DNA from: Pandoraea cepalis
Lineage (GTDB): Bacteria > Pseudomonadota > Gammaproteobacteria > Burkholderiales > Burkholderiaceae
Direction of reading: 5' to 3'
Length of the DNA: 64,000 bases
Assembly (NCBI RefSeq): GCF_902459665.1
Contig: NZ_CABPSL010000020.1
Span: forward strand, 35,359-99,358
The notes under the pieces were generated by a model. It did no database searches, was not told the DNA's origin, and was given only the letters and a program-made list of their open reading frames with translations. Below are positions 17,905-28,952 of this stretch, piece by piece (the stretch's first letter is position 1; each line of letters begins with the position of its first letter). Made by a program: the position numbers and the translations under genes.

Positions 17905-18545
17905 CGACACCCAACACCACTATCGAACAAGAAACCGTCTTCGTCGTTGATGACGACGAGGCGGTCCGCGACTCGCTTCGCTGGCTACTCGAGGCCAATG
18001 GCTACCACGTACGAGGCTTTGCCAGTGCCGAAGAATTCCTTTCGCACTACAACGGGCATCAGCTTGGCTGCCTGATTCTGGATGTCCGCATGCCGGGCAT
18101 GAGCGGCCTGGAACTTCAGGAAAAGCTGGTCGAGAACCGGTTCAACATTCCCATCATCTTCGTGACGGGCCATGGCGACGTGCCGATGGCCGTCGACACG
18201 ATGAAGAAGGGCGCGATGGACTTCATCGAAAAGCCATTCGACGAAGCGGAATTGCGTGCTCAAGTCGAGCGGATGCTCGCAAAAGCACGGCAAGACGCCA
18301 GCAGCCAACGCGAGTTGCAAGCCGCCGAGGATCTGCTGTCCAAGCTTACAAGTCGTGAACATCAGGTGCTCGAGCGCATCATTGCCGGCCGTCTGAACAA
18401 GCAGATCGCAGACGATCTTGGCATCAGCATCAAGACGGTCGAGGCGCACCGTGCCAACATCATGGAGAAGCTCAACGTCAACACCGTTGCCGACCTGCTC
18501 CGCCTGGCACTCTCGAAACGTTCCGGCGGATCGCCTCGCCCCTGA
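17901..18545 (+). CDS. FixJ/NarL-type two-component response regulator
   Basis: A 214-residue regulator with a receiver domain (acidic pocket VVDDDE, phosphoacceptor Asp61 in LILDVRMPG, Lys in DFIEKPFDE) and a C-terminal LuxR-type helix-turn-helix (about 150-205, LTSREHQVLERIIAGRLNKQ). It overlaps the kinase stop (ATGA) and has a GGGGGAGGACT ribosome site, so the pair is translationally coupled. The position next to aceE suggests it may control pyruvate dehydrogenase expression, but targets are not shown by the sequence. Confidence 0.94.
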   Translation: MTTPNTTIEQETVFVVDDDEAVRDSLRWLLEANGYHVRGFASAEEFLSHYNGHQLGCLILDVRMPGMSGLELQEKLVENRFNIPIIFVTGHGDVPMAVDTMKKGAMDFIEKPFDEAELRAQVERMLAKARQDASSQRELQAAEDLLSKLTSREHQVLERIIAGRLNKQIADDLGISIKTVEAHRANIMEKLNVNTVADLLRLALSKRSGGSPRP

Positions 18546-18861
18546 ACCCGGTCGCCGCCCGCCGTCCGCTCGCCATCGCGCCAGCTGACTGGCGGGAGGG
18601 GCCGGAGCGCCGGACCCATGACCGGTAGCATCTCGACCGGTTGCGTCGGCATGATGTTGCTCGCCAAGGAGACGCGGCGAGCAGCGTCAGCCGTGCAGCG
18701 CCGTAGCTCGCTCGAAGCCGCCGCCTCCCCCGCCGCGCCCCCTCCCGCGCGCTGCGGCGCGCCGCTATAATACGGTCTTTGCGCCTGTCACCTGCCTGAC
18801 CGGCGCGGCCGTATCCGGCCCCTCGGGCCAGCCCCCATCCTTCCTACGATATCCACGCATC
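18546..18861. other. Non-coding gap before folD
   Basis: GC-rich 316 bp without a convincing gene. A TATAAT box at 18766-18771 could be the folD -10 element with about 90 nt of leader; no good -35 is seen. A short inverted repeat CGCCAG-CTGA-CTGGCG lies at about 18579-18594. Confidence 0.5.
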
Positions 18862-19716
18862 ATGACCGCCACCCTCATCGACGGCAACGCCCTCGCCAAA
18901 CGTATTCGCGCCGAAGTTGCCACCCGTGCCGCCGTTCTGACCGCCCGCGGCCACCAACCCGGGCTTGCCGTGGTGCTGGTCGGCGAGGATTCGGCCAGTC
19001 AGGTCTACGTGCGCAACAAGGTCAAGGCCTGCGAAGACAACGGCCTGTATTCCTCGCTCGACCGCTATCCGGCCGATCTGACGGAAAGCGCCCTGCTTGC
19101 CCGCATCGATGAACTCAACCGTGATCCAAAGATCAACGGCATCCTCGTTCAACTGCCCCTGCCTAAGCACATCGACAGCCACAAGGTGCTCGAAGCCATT
19201 GCGCCGGAAAAGGACGTCGACGGTTTTCACGTGTCGAATGCGGGCGCCCTGATGACGGGGGCACCGCTGTTCCGCCCGTGCACGCCCTATGGCTGCATGA
19301 AGATGCTCGAGTCCGTCGATTTCCCGCTGCGCGGGGCGGTGGCCGTGGTAATCGGCGCGTCGAACATCGTTGGCAAGCCGATGGCGATGATGCTGCTCCA
19401 GGCAGGCGCCACCGTCACGATCTGCAACAGCAAGACGCGAGATCTGGCCGCGCACACCCGCAACGCTGACGTCATTGTCGCGGCCGTGGGCAAGCGCAAT
19501 ATCGTCACGGCCGATATGGTCAAACCGGGTGCGGCAGTCATCGACGTCGGCATGAACCGTGACGACGCGGGCAAGTTGTGCGGCGACGTCGATTTCAACG
19601 GCGTCAAGGATGTGGCCGGCTATATCACGCCGGTACCGGGCGGCGTGGGACCGATGACGATCACCATGCTCCTCGTCAACACGCTTGAGGCCGCCGAGCG
19701 CGCCCTCGACGCCTGA
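18862..19716 (+). CDS. folD: Bifunctional methylenetetrahydrofolate dehydrogenase/cyclohydrolase
   Basis: A 284-residue enzyme of one-carbon metabolism that interconverts 5,10-methylene-, 5,10-methenyl- and 10-formyl-tetrahydrofolate using NADP. The catalytic [10 protein letters not shown] region (Tyr/Lys pair), [13 protein letters not shown], the NADP loop [13 protein letters not shown] and the C-terminal signature [13 protein letters not shown] are all present. Length matches the family. Confidence 0.97.
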   Translation: MTATLIDGNALAKRIRAEVATRAAVLTARGHQPGLAVVLVGEDSASQVYVRNKVKACEDNGLYSSLDRYPADLTESALLARIDELNRDPKINGILVQLPLPKHIDSHKVLEAIAPEKDVDGFHVSNAGALMTGAPLFRPCTPYGCMKMLESVDFPLRGAVAVVIGASNIVGKPMAMMLLQAGATVTICNSKTRDLAAHTRNADVIVAAVGKRNIVTADMVKPGAAVIDVGMNRDDAGKLCGDVDFNGVKDVAGYITPVPGGVGPMTITMLLVNTLEAAERALDA

Positions 19717-19951
19717 TCGTCAGCACCGCGCGTCACGCCGGGCGTGCTCGACCTCTCGGTCGCGCGCGCCCTTGTTGCTTTTGGGCCCGTGGTCGAATCG
19801 CCGGCGTAAGCCGTTGAATGCCGGCCGGGCGTCGCACTCCAGGGATTCCGCCGCCAACACGCCCAATCGGACCGGTTGAAAAAAACGACTGGAAAATTGC
19901 CCGGGATGCCCCCACACTCTTCATAAGCCCCTCCCCGTGGACAACGAACGC

Positions 19952-22030
19952 ATGAATACGCCACAAACCAACCCTCTGCTCGATATCCAGGGACTTCCCC
20001 GTTTTGCCGAGATCCGCCCCGAACACGTAACGCCCGCCGTCGACGTGCTCCTGGCACAAGCGCGTGCGGCTGTGGACAAGGCTGCAGATCCCTCCACGCC
20101 GCCGACGTGGGCCAACATTCTCGACGCCGTAGAAGACGGCACCGAAGGTTTGGGCCGGGCCTGGGAAATCGTTGGACACCTGAACGCCGTCGCCGACACC
20201 CCTGCGCTTCGCGCGGCATACGGCGATAACCTGCCGCGCGTCACCGAATTCTCCGCCAGCGTCGGCCAGAATCTGGCGCTGTTCGAAAAGTACAAGGCCA
20301 TTGCAGCCGGCCAGGAATTCGCGGACCTCTCTCCGGCTCGCAAGAAAATTCTCGACAACGAGATGCGCGGCTTCCGATTGGGCGGCGCCGAACTTCCTGA
20401 AGACCAGAAACCGCGATTCGCCGACATTCAGGAAGCACAGGCGGACCTCGCCAAGCGCTTCTCGGATCACGTGCTCGACGCGACCAACAAATTCTCGCTT
20501 GTCGTGACCGACGAGCAGGACCTCGCCGGCCTGCCCGACGACGACAAGGCCGCGGCACGTGCCGCCGCACAGCGAGACGGCCTGGACGGCTGGAAATTCA
20601 CGCTACATTTCCCCTCGTACTTCCCGGTGCTGCAATACGCCGACAATCGCGCGCTTCGCGAAACGCTGTACCGGGCCAATGTGACCCGGGCTTCCGAACT
20701 CGGCCCGCAATTCGGCAACGGCGAGGCGGACTGGGACAACACCGAGATCGTTGTCGAGCAACTCGCGCTGCGCCGCGAGGAAGCACACATGCTCGGCTTC
20801 AAGAATTACGCCGAAGTATCGCTCGAGCCCAAAATGGCGGAATCGCCCGCGCAAGTCCTCGAGTTCCTCGAAGACCTCGCCCGCCGCGCGCGTCCGTACG
20901 CCGAGCAAGACTGGGCCGAACTGCAAGCGTTTGCCGCCGAGTCGCTGGGCATCGAGAAGCTGCAACCCTGGGACACGACCTACGCATCGGAGAAGCTGCG
21001 CCAGCAACGCTACGATTTCTCGGAGTCGGAAGTCCGTCAGTATTTTCCGTTGCCCAAGGTGCTCGACGGTCTGTTTCGCGTGGCCGGCACGTTGTTCGGC
21101 GTGACGATTCGCCCGCAGGATGCCGAAACGTGGCATCCGGACGTTCGCTTCTTCCGCATCGAGCGCGATGGCGAACTCGTGGCGCAGTTCTACATGGATC
21201 TGTTCGCCCGCGAAGGCAAGCGCGGCGGTGCCTGGATGGACAGTGCCCGCACACGCAAGCGCCTGCGCAACGGCACGCTGCAAACGCCGGTGGCGTACCT
21301 CGTGTGCAACTTCCCTGCCCCCGTCGGCGACAAGCCGGCGTTGCTGCCGCATGACGACGTCATCACGCTGTTCCACGAGTTCGGGCACGGCCTGCATCAC
21401 ATGCTCACGCAAGTGGAAGATGCCGGCGTGGCGGGCATCAATGGCGTCGAGTGGGATGCTGTCGAGTTGCCGTCCCAGTTCATGGAGAACTTCTGTTGGG
21501 AGTGGGATGTGCTTGAGCACATGACCGCTCATGTGGAGACGGGTGCCCCGCTGCCGCGAGCCCTGTTCGACAAGATGGTGGCCGCCCGCAACTTCCAGAG
21601 CGGTTTGATGATGCTGCGTCAGTTGGTCTTCTCCGACTTCGACATGCACCTGCATTACGATTTCGATCCGCACGGCAACGAGTCGGTGCTGGCGCTTTCG
21701 CAACGCATCAACGATCGATTGCACGTTACGCCTCAGGCGGATTTTTCGCGTTGGCCGAATACGTTCAGCCACATCTTTGCGGGCGGGTACGCGGCGGGAT
21801 ATTACAGCTACAAGTGGGCCGAGGTGCTGTCGGCGGATGTGTATGCGGCGTTTGAAGAGGCGGCGAAGGTCAGCGGCTCGGTCCTCGATACCGCCACCGG
21901 CGCCCGCTACCGCGATGAAATTCTCGCGGTGGGCGGCAGTCGCGAAGCAATGGCGTCGTTCATTGCGTTCCGGGGTCGCGCACCGGAAGTCGATGCCTTG
22001 CTGCGCCACAGTGGCATGTCGGCAAGCTGA
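19952..22030 (+). CDS. prlC: Oligopeptidase A (M3 metallopeptidase)
   Basis: A 692-residue cytoplasmic zinc peptidase that degrades oligopeptides, including cleaved signal peptides. The zinc motif is TLFHEFGHGLHHML with the downstream glutamate in GVEWDAVELPSQFMENF. The ATG at 19952 (MNTPQTNPLLD) matches the usual family N-terminus; a GTG at 19937 would add five residues. No strong ribosome site supports either. It follows folD by about 235 nt, and a strong terminator closes the unit. Confidence 0.95.
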   Translation: MNTPQTNPLLDIQGLPRFAEIRPEHVTPAVDVLLAQARAAVDKAADPSTPPTWANILDAVEDGTEGLGRAWEIVGHLNAVADTPALRAAYGDNLPRVTEFSASVGQNLALFEKYKAIAAGQEFADLSPARKKILDNEMRGFRLGGAELPEDQKPRFADIQEAQADLAKRFSDHVLDATNKFSLVVTDEQDLAGLPDDDKAAARAAAQRDGLDGWKFTLHFPSYFPVLQYADNRALRETLYRANVTRASELGPQFGNGEADWDNTEIVVEQLALRREEAHMLGFKNYAEVSLEPKMAESPAQVLEFLEDLARRARPYAEQDWAELQAFAAESLGIEKLQPWDTTYASEKLRQQRYDFSESEVRQYFPLPKVLDGLFRVAGTLFGVTIRPQDAETWHPDVRFFRIERDGELVAQFYMDLFAREGKRGGAWMDSARTRKRLRNGTLQTPVAYLVCNFPAPVGDKPALLPHDDVITLFHEFGHGLHHMLTQVEDAGVAGINGVEWDAVELPSQFMENFCWEWDVLEHMTAHVETGAPLPRALFDKMVAARNFQSGLMMLRQLVFSDFDMHLHYDFDPHGNESVLALSQRINDRLHVTPQADFSRWPNTFSHIFAGGYAAGYYSYKWAEVLSADVYAAFEEAAKVSGSVLDTATGARYRDEILAVGGSREAMASFIAFRGRAPEVDALLRHSGMSAS

Positions 22031-22057
22031 CGCACCGCATCAAGTCAGCGAGGAATG

Positions 22058-22089
22058 AACAACGGGCGCCTCTGTGCGCCCGTTGTTTA
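22058..22089. terminator. Intrinsic terminator after prlC
   Basis: A 12-bp stem AACAACGGGCGC paired with GCGCCCGTTGTT, 6-nt loop, T-rich tail. It also serves the convergent gene at 22112. Confidence 0.88.
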
Positions 22090-22111
22090 TCGTGATACAG
22101 GATGCACACCA

Positions 22112-22789
22112 TCATTCATCTTCGTCACAGCCGTTCGGTCGCCAAACATATTGGCTCGTTCCCTTATCGAGACAGTGAGCCGCCTGGAAGCGAATGGTGC
22201 ATCCGTTTTCATACGTTCGCACGCATGCACCTTCGACGCATCGTGTCTGCATGCGAACCACCTGCCCGGTGGGAATCCGGCAGGGTGCGGGCGACACTGA
22301 CGCCGCCTGTGGTGTCGGCAAACGCCTCCCCGGACGCTGACCGCTATCGAACCAAACCTGTGCGCTATCGAGCGAACATTGCCCTGCGCGCTGACACACG
22401 GCGAAGGCGTCCTGAACGGCAGACGTCTGCGTGTCACCCAGCGCAATGCCGATCTCTCCATTGACTGCACGCACGACCGCCCAGTAAGCCGGCCCATTAC
22501 CGGACATCAACACGTCGCATCGCCCGCCCCGGCGACCGGAAGCCAGTTGGGCTCGGCAACGATCCAGCGCGGCCACCTTGGCCTTTGCCATCGACGTCTG
22601 GTCGGTCACCGACACATACCGAATCCCGCTCGCGGTCCGCACCCCGGCCACCGCCGACGCCGCGACACTCGGCGTGCTGGCGATCGCCAGCACGCTCGCG
22701 AGCCCTACTGTGCAAATCAAGGGATAGAAACGCCGCCACAAATTCTTGACGGGACCGTTGCCGCGGGATTTCCAAAAGTCGAGATTCAT
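22112..22789 (-). CDS. Cysteine-rich exported protein, DUF4189-like
   Basis: A 225-residue protein with a charged N-terminus and a hydrophobic signal/anchor segment at about 23-45 (LICTVGLASVLAIASTPSV). The mature part has many cysteines (about ten), suggesting disulfide bonds in the periplasm. The central pattern YWAVVRAVNGEIGIALGDTQ followed by AVQDAFAVCQRAGQC resembles DUF4189 domains, whose role is unknown. The C-terminal part has a second Cys cluster (CVRTYENGCTIRF). It is convergent with prlC and stands alone. Family assignment is tentative. Confidence 0.65.
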   Translation of the reverse strand: MNLDFWKSRGNGPVKNLWRRFYPLICTVGLASVLAIASTPSVAASAVAGVRTASGIRYVSVTDQTSMAKAKVAALDRCRAQLASGRRGGRCDVLMSGNGPAYWAVVRAVNGEIGIALGDTQTSAVQDAFAVCQRAGQCSLDSAQVWFDSGQRPGRRLPTPQAASVSPAPCRIPTGQVVRMQTRCVEGACVRTYENGCTIRFQAAHCLDKGTSQYVWRPNGCDEDE

Positions 22790-22925
22790 ACGGCATCAGA
22801 TCACATCGCCCGAACCGACGAAGCCTCAAGCAGAAGGGAAATCAGCCGCCATATGGCCTCGCCGCAAGGCCGTTCGGTCACGCCGCAATCAAGTGACAAC
22901 GCACCAACGACGTGCACTCAAAACA

Positions 22926-22962
22926 AAACAGGCGGCGCATCTCACGATGTCACCGCCTGTTT
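22926..22962 (-). terminator. Terminator after the purA-phosphoribosyltransferase unit
   Basis: AAACAGGCGG and CCGCCTGTTT arms with an inner CATC/GATG stem; on the minus strand it is followed by TTTTGTTTTG. Confidence 0.8.
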
Positions 22963-23022
22963 GTCGGGGTTCCGCCCTTGCCGAACGCCGCCGAGCGGCA
23001 TGTTCGGCCATCCCGTCGTCGC

Positions 23023-23559
23023 TCAGGTGCCGCGCTTGATCCACGCCGACAAATTGTGCGGACGCAGCGTGTCGTACTCTTCGAACGGCTGGTGAATCCA
23101 CGGATTCGTCGGCAGGAAATCGACCGCGTAATCGGGCGCCACTTTCGAACACGCCTTGTGCCACAGCACCGCCGAGCGCACGTCTGTCACCTTTGGGAAA
23201 CGCTCCTTGAGGTGCTTGCCAACGCGCTCGAGCGTCACGCCCGAATCGACCAGGTCGTCGACCAGCAGCACGCGACCTTCCAGCTCGCCGCGCGTGATGG
23301 TGATGAAGTGAGCGATGTCGAGGTCACCGCGAACGGTCCCTTCGGCTTCACGATAGGAACTGGTCGCCAGAATCGCGAGCGGCACGTCGTAGATGCGCGC
23401 GAGTTGATCGCCCACACGCAAGCCACCCCGGGCCAGGCACAGGATCTTGTCGAACTTCCAGTTCGATTCGTAGACCTTGAGCGCAAGTCGCTCGATGAGC
23501 CGATGATACTCGTCCCACGAGACCCAAAGGTTCTTGTCGTCGTTTTGGGGTAGATTCAT
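23023..23559 (-). CDS. Purine-type phosphoribosyltransferase
   Basis: A 178-residue type I phosphoribosyltransferase. The PRPP-binding signature is RVLLVDDLVDSGVTL, preceded by the pyrophosphate loop LARGGLRVGDQLA. The family includes hypoxanthine/xanthine-guanine salvage enzymes (Gpt/Hpt). Located 27 nt after purA on the same strand, so it fits purine salvage beside de novo AMP synthesis. The ATG at 23559 is preferred over a TTG five codons upstream. Substrate specificity cannot be fixed by eye. Confidence 0.88.
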   Translation of the reverse strand: MNLPQNDDKNLWVSWDEYHRLIERLALKVYESNWKFDKILCLARGGLRVGDQLARIYDVPLAILATSSYREAEGTVRGDLDIAHFITITRGELEGRVLLVDDLVDSGVTLERVGKHLKERFPKVTDVRSAVLWHKACSKVAPDYAVDFLPTNPWIHQPFEEYDTLRPHNLSAWIKRGT

Positions 23560-23586
23560 GGTGTGCTGTGCCAACGCTACGGTGCT

Positions 23587-24957
<1,371 letters not shown>

Positions 24958-25001
24958 CTACCCGTGTTGGCGTAGGCTAGTGCCGCTTTTTTCAGCGACG
25001 T

Positions 25002-26162
25002 TCACCGGGGTGTCACAACCCATTGGCCCGCTTTTTCGACAAGGACGCGGTCGCCCGTGAACTCCTCGAAATCCTGATCGTGGCCCGGCAGCATGCGAAT
25101 AACGACTTCACCCGCGTTGCGCAGGCTGTCGATCTTCGCGCGCAGCCCCGGCACATCGTCAGCCGGCGCCAAAATCGCGTTACTCCGCGCTTCGACCGGA
25201 GAAATCGCGGCCAATTCACGCAAATCCAGCGAAAAGCCCGTTGCCGGACGGTCTCGACCAAACGCCTGGCCCACCTTGTCGTAACGGCCGCCGCGCGCAA
25301 TCGCATTGGGGATGCCGTCGACATAGGCCGCGAACATCACGCCGCTGTGGTACTGATATCCACGCAAATCGGCCAGGTCGATCGACAATACGGCCGGCCC
25401 GTCCTTGCTTTGCGCCGCCGCCAGATAGGCCAGATCGTCGAGTGCCGCCCTCACGCCGGGCAGGTCCGGCAACGCCTTGCGGGCACGAGCGAGCGTCTCG
25501 GCCGGTTCGCCATACAGCGTGGTCAGCGCCAGCAAGGCATCGCGCAGGCTCGCCGGAAGATCGCGGGTCAACGCCTCGAGCTGCGGCACGTCCTTCGTGG
25601 CCAATGCCCCGAACAACTCACTCTCGATGGCCTCAGCGGCCGGCACGCCCTCGATGAACGCTTCGAGCACACCGGCGTGGCACAAATCGATACGAATCTG
25701 CTTCAGACCGGCAAGCTGGAGACAGTAAAGCAGCAGTTCCTGGATCTCGAGATCGGCTTCGAGCCCGCTGTGCCCAAAGATTTCGGCACCGATCTGGAAT
25801 GGCTCGCGCGTTGCCAGCAGATTACGCGGACGCGTAAACAGCACGCTTCCGGCATAGCACAGCCGCGTCACGCCCTTCCGATTGAGCAAATGAGCGTCGA
25901 TACGGGCAATCTGCGGGGTAATGTCCGCACGCAGGCCCATGGTGCGCCCGGAAAGCTGATCGACGAGCTTGAAAGTGCGCAGATCGAGGTCATGGCCGGT
26001 GCCGGTCAGCAGCGACTCGACGTACTCGAGCATCGGCGGCATCACGAGTTCGTAGCCGTAGGTACGGAAACGGTCCAGCATCAGCCGGCGCAGATCTTCG
26101 ATCTTGCGCGCCTCGGAAGGCAGCACGTCGGCGATATTTTCGGGGAGTAGCCAGTTCGGCAT
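25002..26162 (-). CDS. hisZ: ATP phosphoribosyltransferase regulatory subunit
   Basis: A 386-residue HisS-like protein lacking tRNA ligase function, which together with short HisG forms the first enzyme of histidine synthesis. Class II-type motifs are visible ([33 protein letters not shown] with the motif 2 arginines, GGRYD). The start [15 protein letters not shown] is the family N-terminus. It is clearly distinct from the true HisS at 33936. Position between DUF2065 and purA is typical for betaproteobacteria. Confidence 0.95.
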   Translation of the reverse strand: MPNWLLPENIADVLPSEARKIEDLRRLMLDRFRTYGYELVMPPMLEYVESLLTGTGHDLDLRTFKLVDQLSGRTMGLRADITPQIARIDAHLLNRKGVTRLCYAGSVLFTRPRNLLATREPFQIGAEIFGHSGLEADLEIQELLLYCLQLAGLKQIRIDLCHAGVLEAFIEGVPAAEAIESELFGALATKDVPQLEALTRDLPASLRDALLALTTLYGEPAETLARARKALPDLPGVRAALDDLAYLAAAQSKDGPAVLSIDLADLRGYQYHSGVMFAAYVDGIPNAIARGGRYDKVGQAFGRDRPATGFSLDLRELAAISPVEARSNAILAPADDVPGLRAKIDSLRNAGEVVIRMLPGHDQDFEEFTGDRVLVEKAGQWVVTPR

Positions 26163-26200
26163 GGGTATTTCGGTATTCAGGCGGCGCGAGAAAGCGCCTT

Positions 26201-26407
26201 TTAGTGGTCGGCCAGCAGCATCAGAATCAGCCCCAGCGAGACGGCGGCCAAACCGAAAAAGCGAATTTGGCCGGACGGCATTTCCGTTATTTTACGAAAA
26301 CTTTGCCGCCACCGGTCTGGTGCGACAAACGGAAACATTCCCTCGACAATCAGCATGAGGGCCAAAGCGAGAAGAATCGTGCTGGTGCTCACAGGGGACT
26401 CGGCCAA
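26201..26407 (-). CDS. DUF2065 family small inner-membrane protein
   Basis: A 68-residue protein with two hydrophobic segments ([19 protein letters not shown] and [16 protein letters not shown]) separated by the basic loop [18 protein letters not shown]. Conserved next to hflK-hflC and hisZ in many proteobacteria; function unknown. It lies 56 nt after hflC. Confidence 0.9.
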   Translation of the reverse strand: MAESPVSTSTILLALALMLIVEGMFPFVAPDRWRQSFRKITEMPSGQIRFFGLAAVSLGLILMLLADH

Positions 26408-26463
26408 AATGCCACCGCCCGCGATTGACGCGGGCGGTGGCAGCTACTCGGATGTCAAGGACG

Positions 26464-27366
26464 CTATTTTCGCGCTTTTCCGGCCGGCGCGCCAGCCGCA
26501 CCGCCGGAACCACGCATGAATCGGAAGAAATCGCTGTTCGGATCGGCAATGATCACGTCGCGCTTGTCACGGAAGGTCGCCTTGTACGCTTCGAGGCTCT
26601 GATAGAACTGGGCGAACTGCGGATCGCGACCGAACGCCTGCGCGTAGATACCGGCAGCCGTCGCATCGCCCTCCCCCTTGACCTGCTGCGCCTTGGCATA
26701 GGCCTCCGCCACGACCACGTCGCGCTGGCGGTCGGCATCGGCGCGAATCTGCTCGGCCTCGGCCGCGCCGGTCGAACGCAATTCGTTCGCCACGCGCTTG
26801 CGCTCCGCCGCCATCCGGCTGTACACCGAATCGCTGATACCCGCGGCCAGATCGACCCTGCGCATCCGCACATCGACAATTTCGATGCCGACTTGCGCAG
26901 CGTCCTCGCCGACCTTCTGCTTCACCCACTGCATGACCTGATCGCGCTGCGACGACACGACCTCGGTCACGGTGCGCTTGGTGAACGCTTCCTGCAACGC
27001 CGAGCGAATCTGCTGCGTCAGACGATCCTGCGCGAGGCGGCTATCCCCCTTGAAGCTGACATAGAACTTGCGCGGATCGACAATACGCCACTTCACGTAC
27101 GAGTCGACGATCAGGTTCTTCTTCTCGGCCGTGATGAAGCGTTCCGGCTCGGGATTGTCGATGGTCATGATGCGCTTGTCCAGATACAACACGGTCTGGA
27201 GCGGCGGCGGCAATTTGAATTTCAGGCCGGGCTGACTATAGACGTCCTTGATCTCGCCCAGCGAGAACACCACGGCATAACGGCGCTGATCCACCACGAA
27301 CATGGTCGAGGCAAGCACGATCAACAAAACGATCAGCGCGACAATAACGGTTCCAATACGGTTCAT
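26464..27366 (-). CDS. hflC: Protease modulator HflC
   Basis: A 300-residue SPFH/band-7 protein with one N-terminal membrane segment (TVIVALIVLLIVLASTMFVV). It forms the HflKC cage that surrounds FtsH in the inner membrane and modulates membrane-protein degradation. The band-7 region is about 20-190, followed by a coiled coil. It starts 12 nt after hflK. Confidence 0.96.
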   Translation of the reverse strand: MNRIGTVIVALIVLLIVLASTMFVVDQRRYAVVFSLGEIKDVYSQPGLKFKLPPPLQTVLYLDKRIMTIDNPEPERFITAEKKNLIVDSYVKWRIVDPRKFYVSFKGDSRLAQDRLTQQIRSALQEAFTKRTVTEVVSSQRDQVMQWVKQKVGEDAAQVGIEIVDVRMRRVDLAAGISDSVYSRMAAERKRVANELRSTGAAEAEQIRADADRQRDVVVAEAYAKAQQVKGEGDATAAGIYAQAFGRDPQFAQFYQSLEAYKATFRDKRDVIIADPNSDFFRFMRGSGGAAGAPAGKARK

Positions 27367-27378
27367 GCGCTTATCCCC

Positions 27379-28731
27379 TTAGCGTGAATCGCGTTCGCGG
27401 TTGCGCAGTGCCGCGCGCGATCGATCATGGTCAACATCGCTGCCGTCATCGGCGGCGGGCGCACCCGCGGCCTTCCCCGTGCTGGCGCCCGAGGCCGGTG
27501 CCGGGGCCGACGCGTCGCTACGCGAACGCTCCATGATCTTGTCCAACGGCAGATACAACAAACTATTGTTCTTCGAATCCACCATGATCTTCGTGGTGCG
27601 CGAGTAGATCTGCTCCATCGTGTCGAGATACATCCGCTCGCGAATGACGCCCGGCGCCTTCGCATACGCTTCCTGCACCGACTTGAAGCGATCGGCATCG
27701 CCCTGTGCCTGCGACACAACGCGCGCCTTGTACCCGGCCGCCTCTTCCGTCAGACGCGACGCCGTGCCCTTGGCGCGCGGAATCACGTCATTAGCGTAGG
27801 CCTGAGCCTCATTCTTGGCACGCTCCAGATCCTGGCCCGCCTTCACTGCATCGTCGAACGCGGCCTGCACCTGTTCAGGCGGCTGCACGCTTTGCATCGT
27901 CACGCTCGTGACCAGGATGCCGGTCTTGTAACCGTCGAGAATGCGTTGAATCGAGGTGACGAGTTCATTGGCGATTTCTTCGCGGCCAGCGTAGAGCACG
28001 AAATCCATGTTGCTCTTGCCGACAATCTCGCGCACGGCCGTTTGCGCGGCCAGATTCACCGACGATTCGGCATCCACGTTATTGAACAGGAACTCGGTGG
28101 CGTCCTTGATGCGGTACTGCACGGCAAAGCGCACGTCGATGATGTTCTCATCGCCGGTGAGCATCGACGAGTCCTTCAGATCGGTGTCGCGAATGGTGTT
28201 CGAGCGGCCGATTTCGACCGAACGGATCTGCGACATGTTGACGATCTCGACCGCCTGGAACGGATACGGCAGGCGCCATTGGATACCCGACGTCGTGGTG
28301 TACTTGTACTTGCCGAATTGGGTGACGACGCCGACCTGCCCTTCCTGGACGATGAAGACGCCCGTTGCCAGCCAGATCAGGAATGCCAGCGCGACGACCA
28401 CGCCGACGCCGATACCCGAGCCACGCGAGCCCCCGGCGCCGCTACTCGAGCCACCGTTACCGCTCCCGCCGCCCTTGCGGCCGAAGATACGGTTAAGACG
28501 CCGATTGAAATCGCGCCAAAGTTCGTCGAGGTCGGGCGGGCCGTCCTGCTGCGGACCTTGCGGTCCGCGCTGCGGCTCCTTCTGATCCTGCGAATTCGGA
28601 TTGTTCGAACGATCGGGGCGGTTCGGTTCCTGATTACCGGACGGCGTATCGCCGCCGCCGTCCCGCCCCCAGCGCGGGTCGTTCAGGGAGAAGATCAAGC
28701 CAACTCGTCGCATCAAAGCTTTTGGAAGCAT
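27379..28731 (-). CDS. hflK: FtsH protease activity modulator HflK
   Basis: About 450 residues. A Gly/Pro/Asn/Gln-rich cytoplasmic N-terminus is followed by one membrane segment (GVGVVVALAFLIWLATGVFIV) and an SPFH/band-7 domain, and the protein partners with HflC. The SLNDPRWGRDGG element near the start is typical of betaproteobacterial HflK. The start is uncertain: ATG codons at 28731 and 28713 both lack a ribosome site, and the frame stays open upstream. A 220-nt gap separates it from hflX. Confidence 0.92.
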   Translation of the reverse strand: MLPKALMRRVGLIFSLNDPRWGRDGGGDTPSGNQEPNRPDRSNNPNSQDQKEPQRGPQGPQQDGPPDLDELWRDFNRRLNRIFGRKGGGSGNGGSSSGAGGSRGSGIGVGVVVALAFLIWLATGVFIVQEGQVGVVTQFGKYKYTTTSGIQWRLPYPFQAVEIVNMSQIRSVEIGRSNTIRDTDLKDSSMLTGDENIIDVRFAVQYRIKDATEFLFNNVDAESSVNLAAQTAVREIVGKSNMDFVLYAGREEIANELVTSIQRILDGYKTGILVTSVTMQSVQPPEQVQAAFDDAVKAGQDLERAKNEAQAYANDVIPRAKGTASRLTEEAAGYKARVVSQAQGDADRFKSVQEAYAKAPGVIRERMYLDTMEQIYSRTTKIMVDSKNNSLLYLPLDKIMERSRSDASAPAPASGASTGKAAGAPAADDGSDVDHDRSRAALRNRERDSR

Positions 28732-28952
28732 AGGTAGAAGCGTGGTGACTGAAGCGGTCTTGGCGTTGCGACCGGCGCGCCCACTTCGGAGTGCGCATGC
28801 TGCCGGTTCGCGCGTGGTTCCCGAATCTGGTATGCCGATCGGCGGCCTTGACCGGCCTCCGTCTGGTCTCTTGCCAGGTCGTCGCCCTCGTTGGGCCGTG
28901 CTGCCGGAAATCCCCGTGGCAAGCTCCGCCCTACATGGTGCGACGTCTCGTG

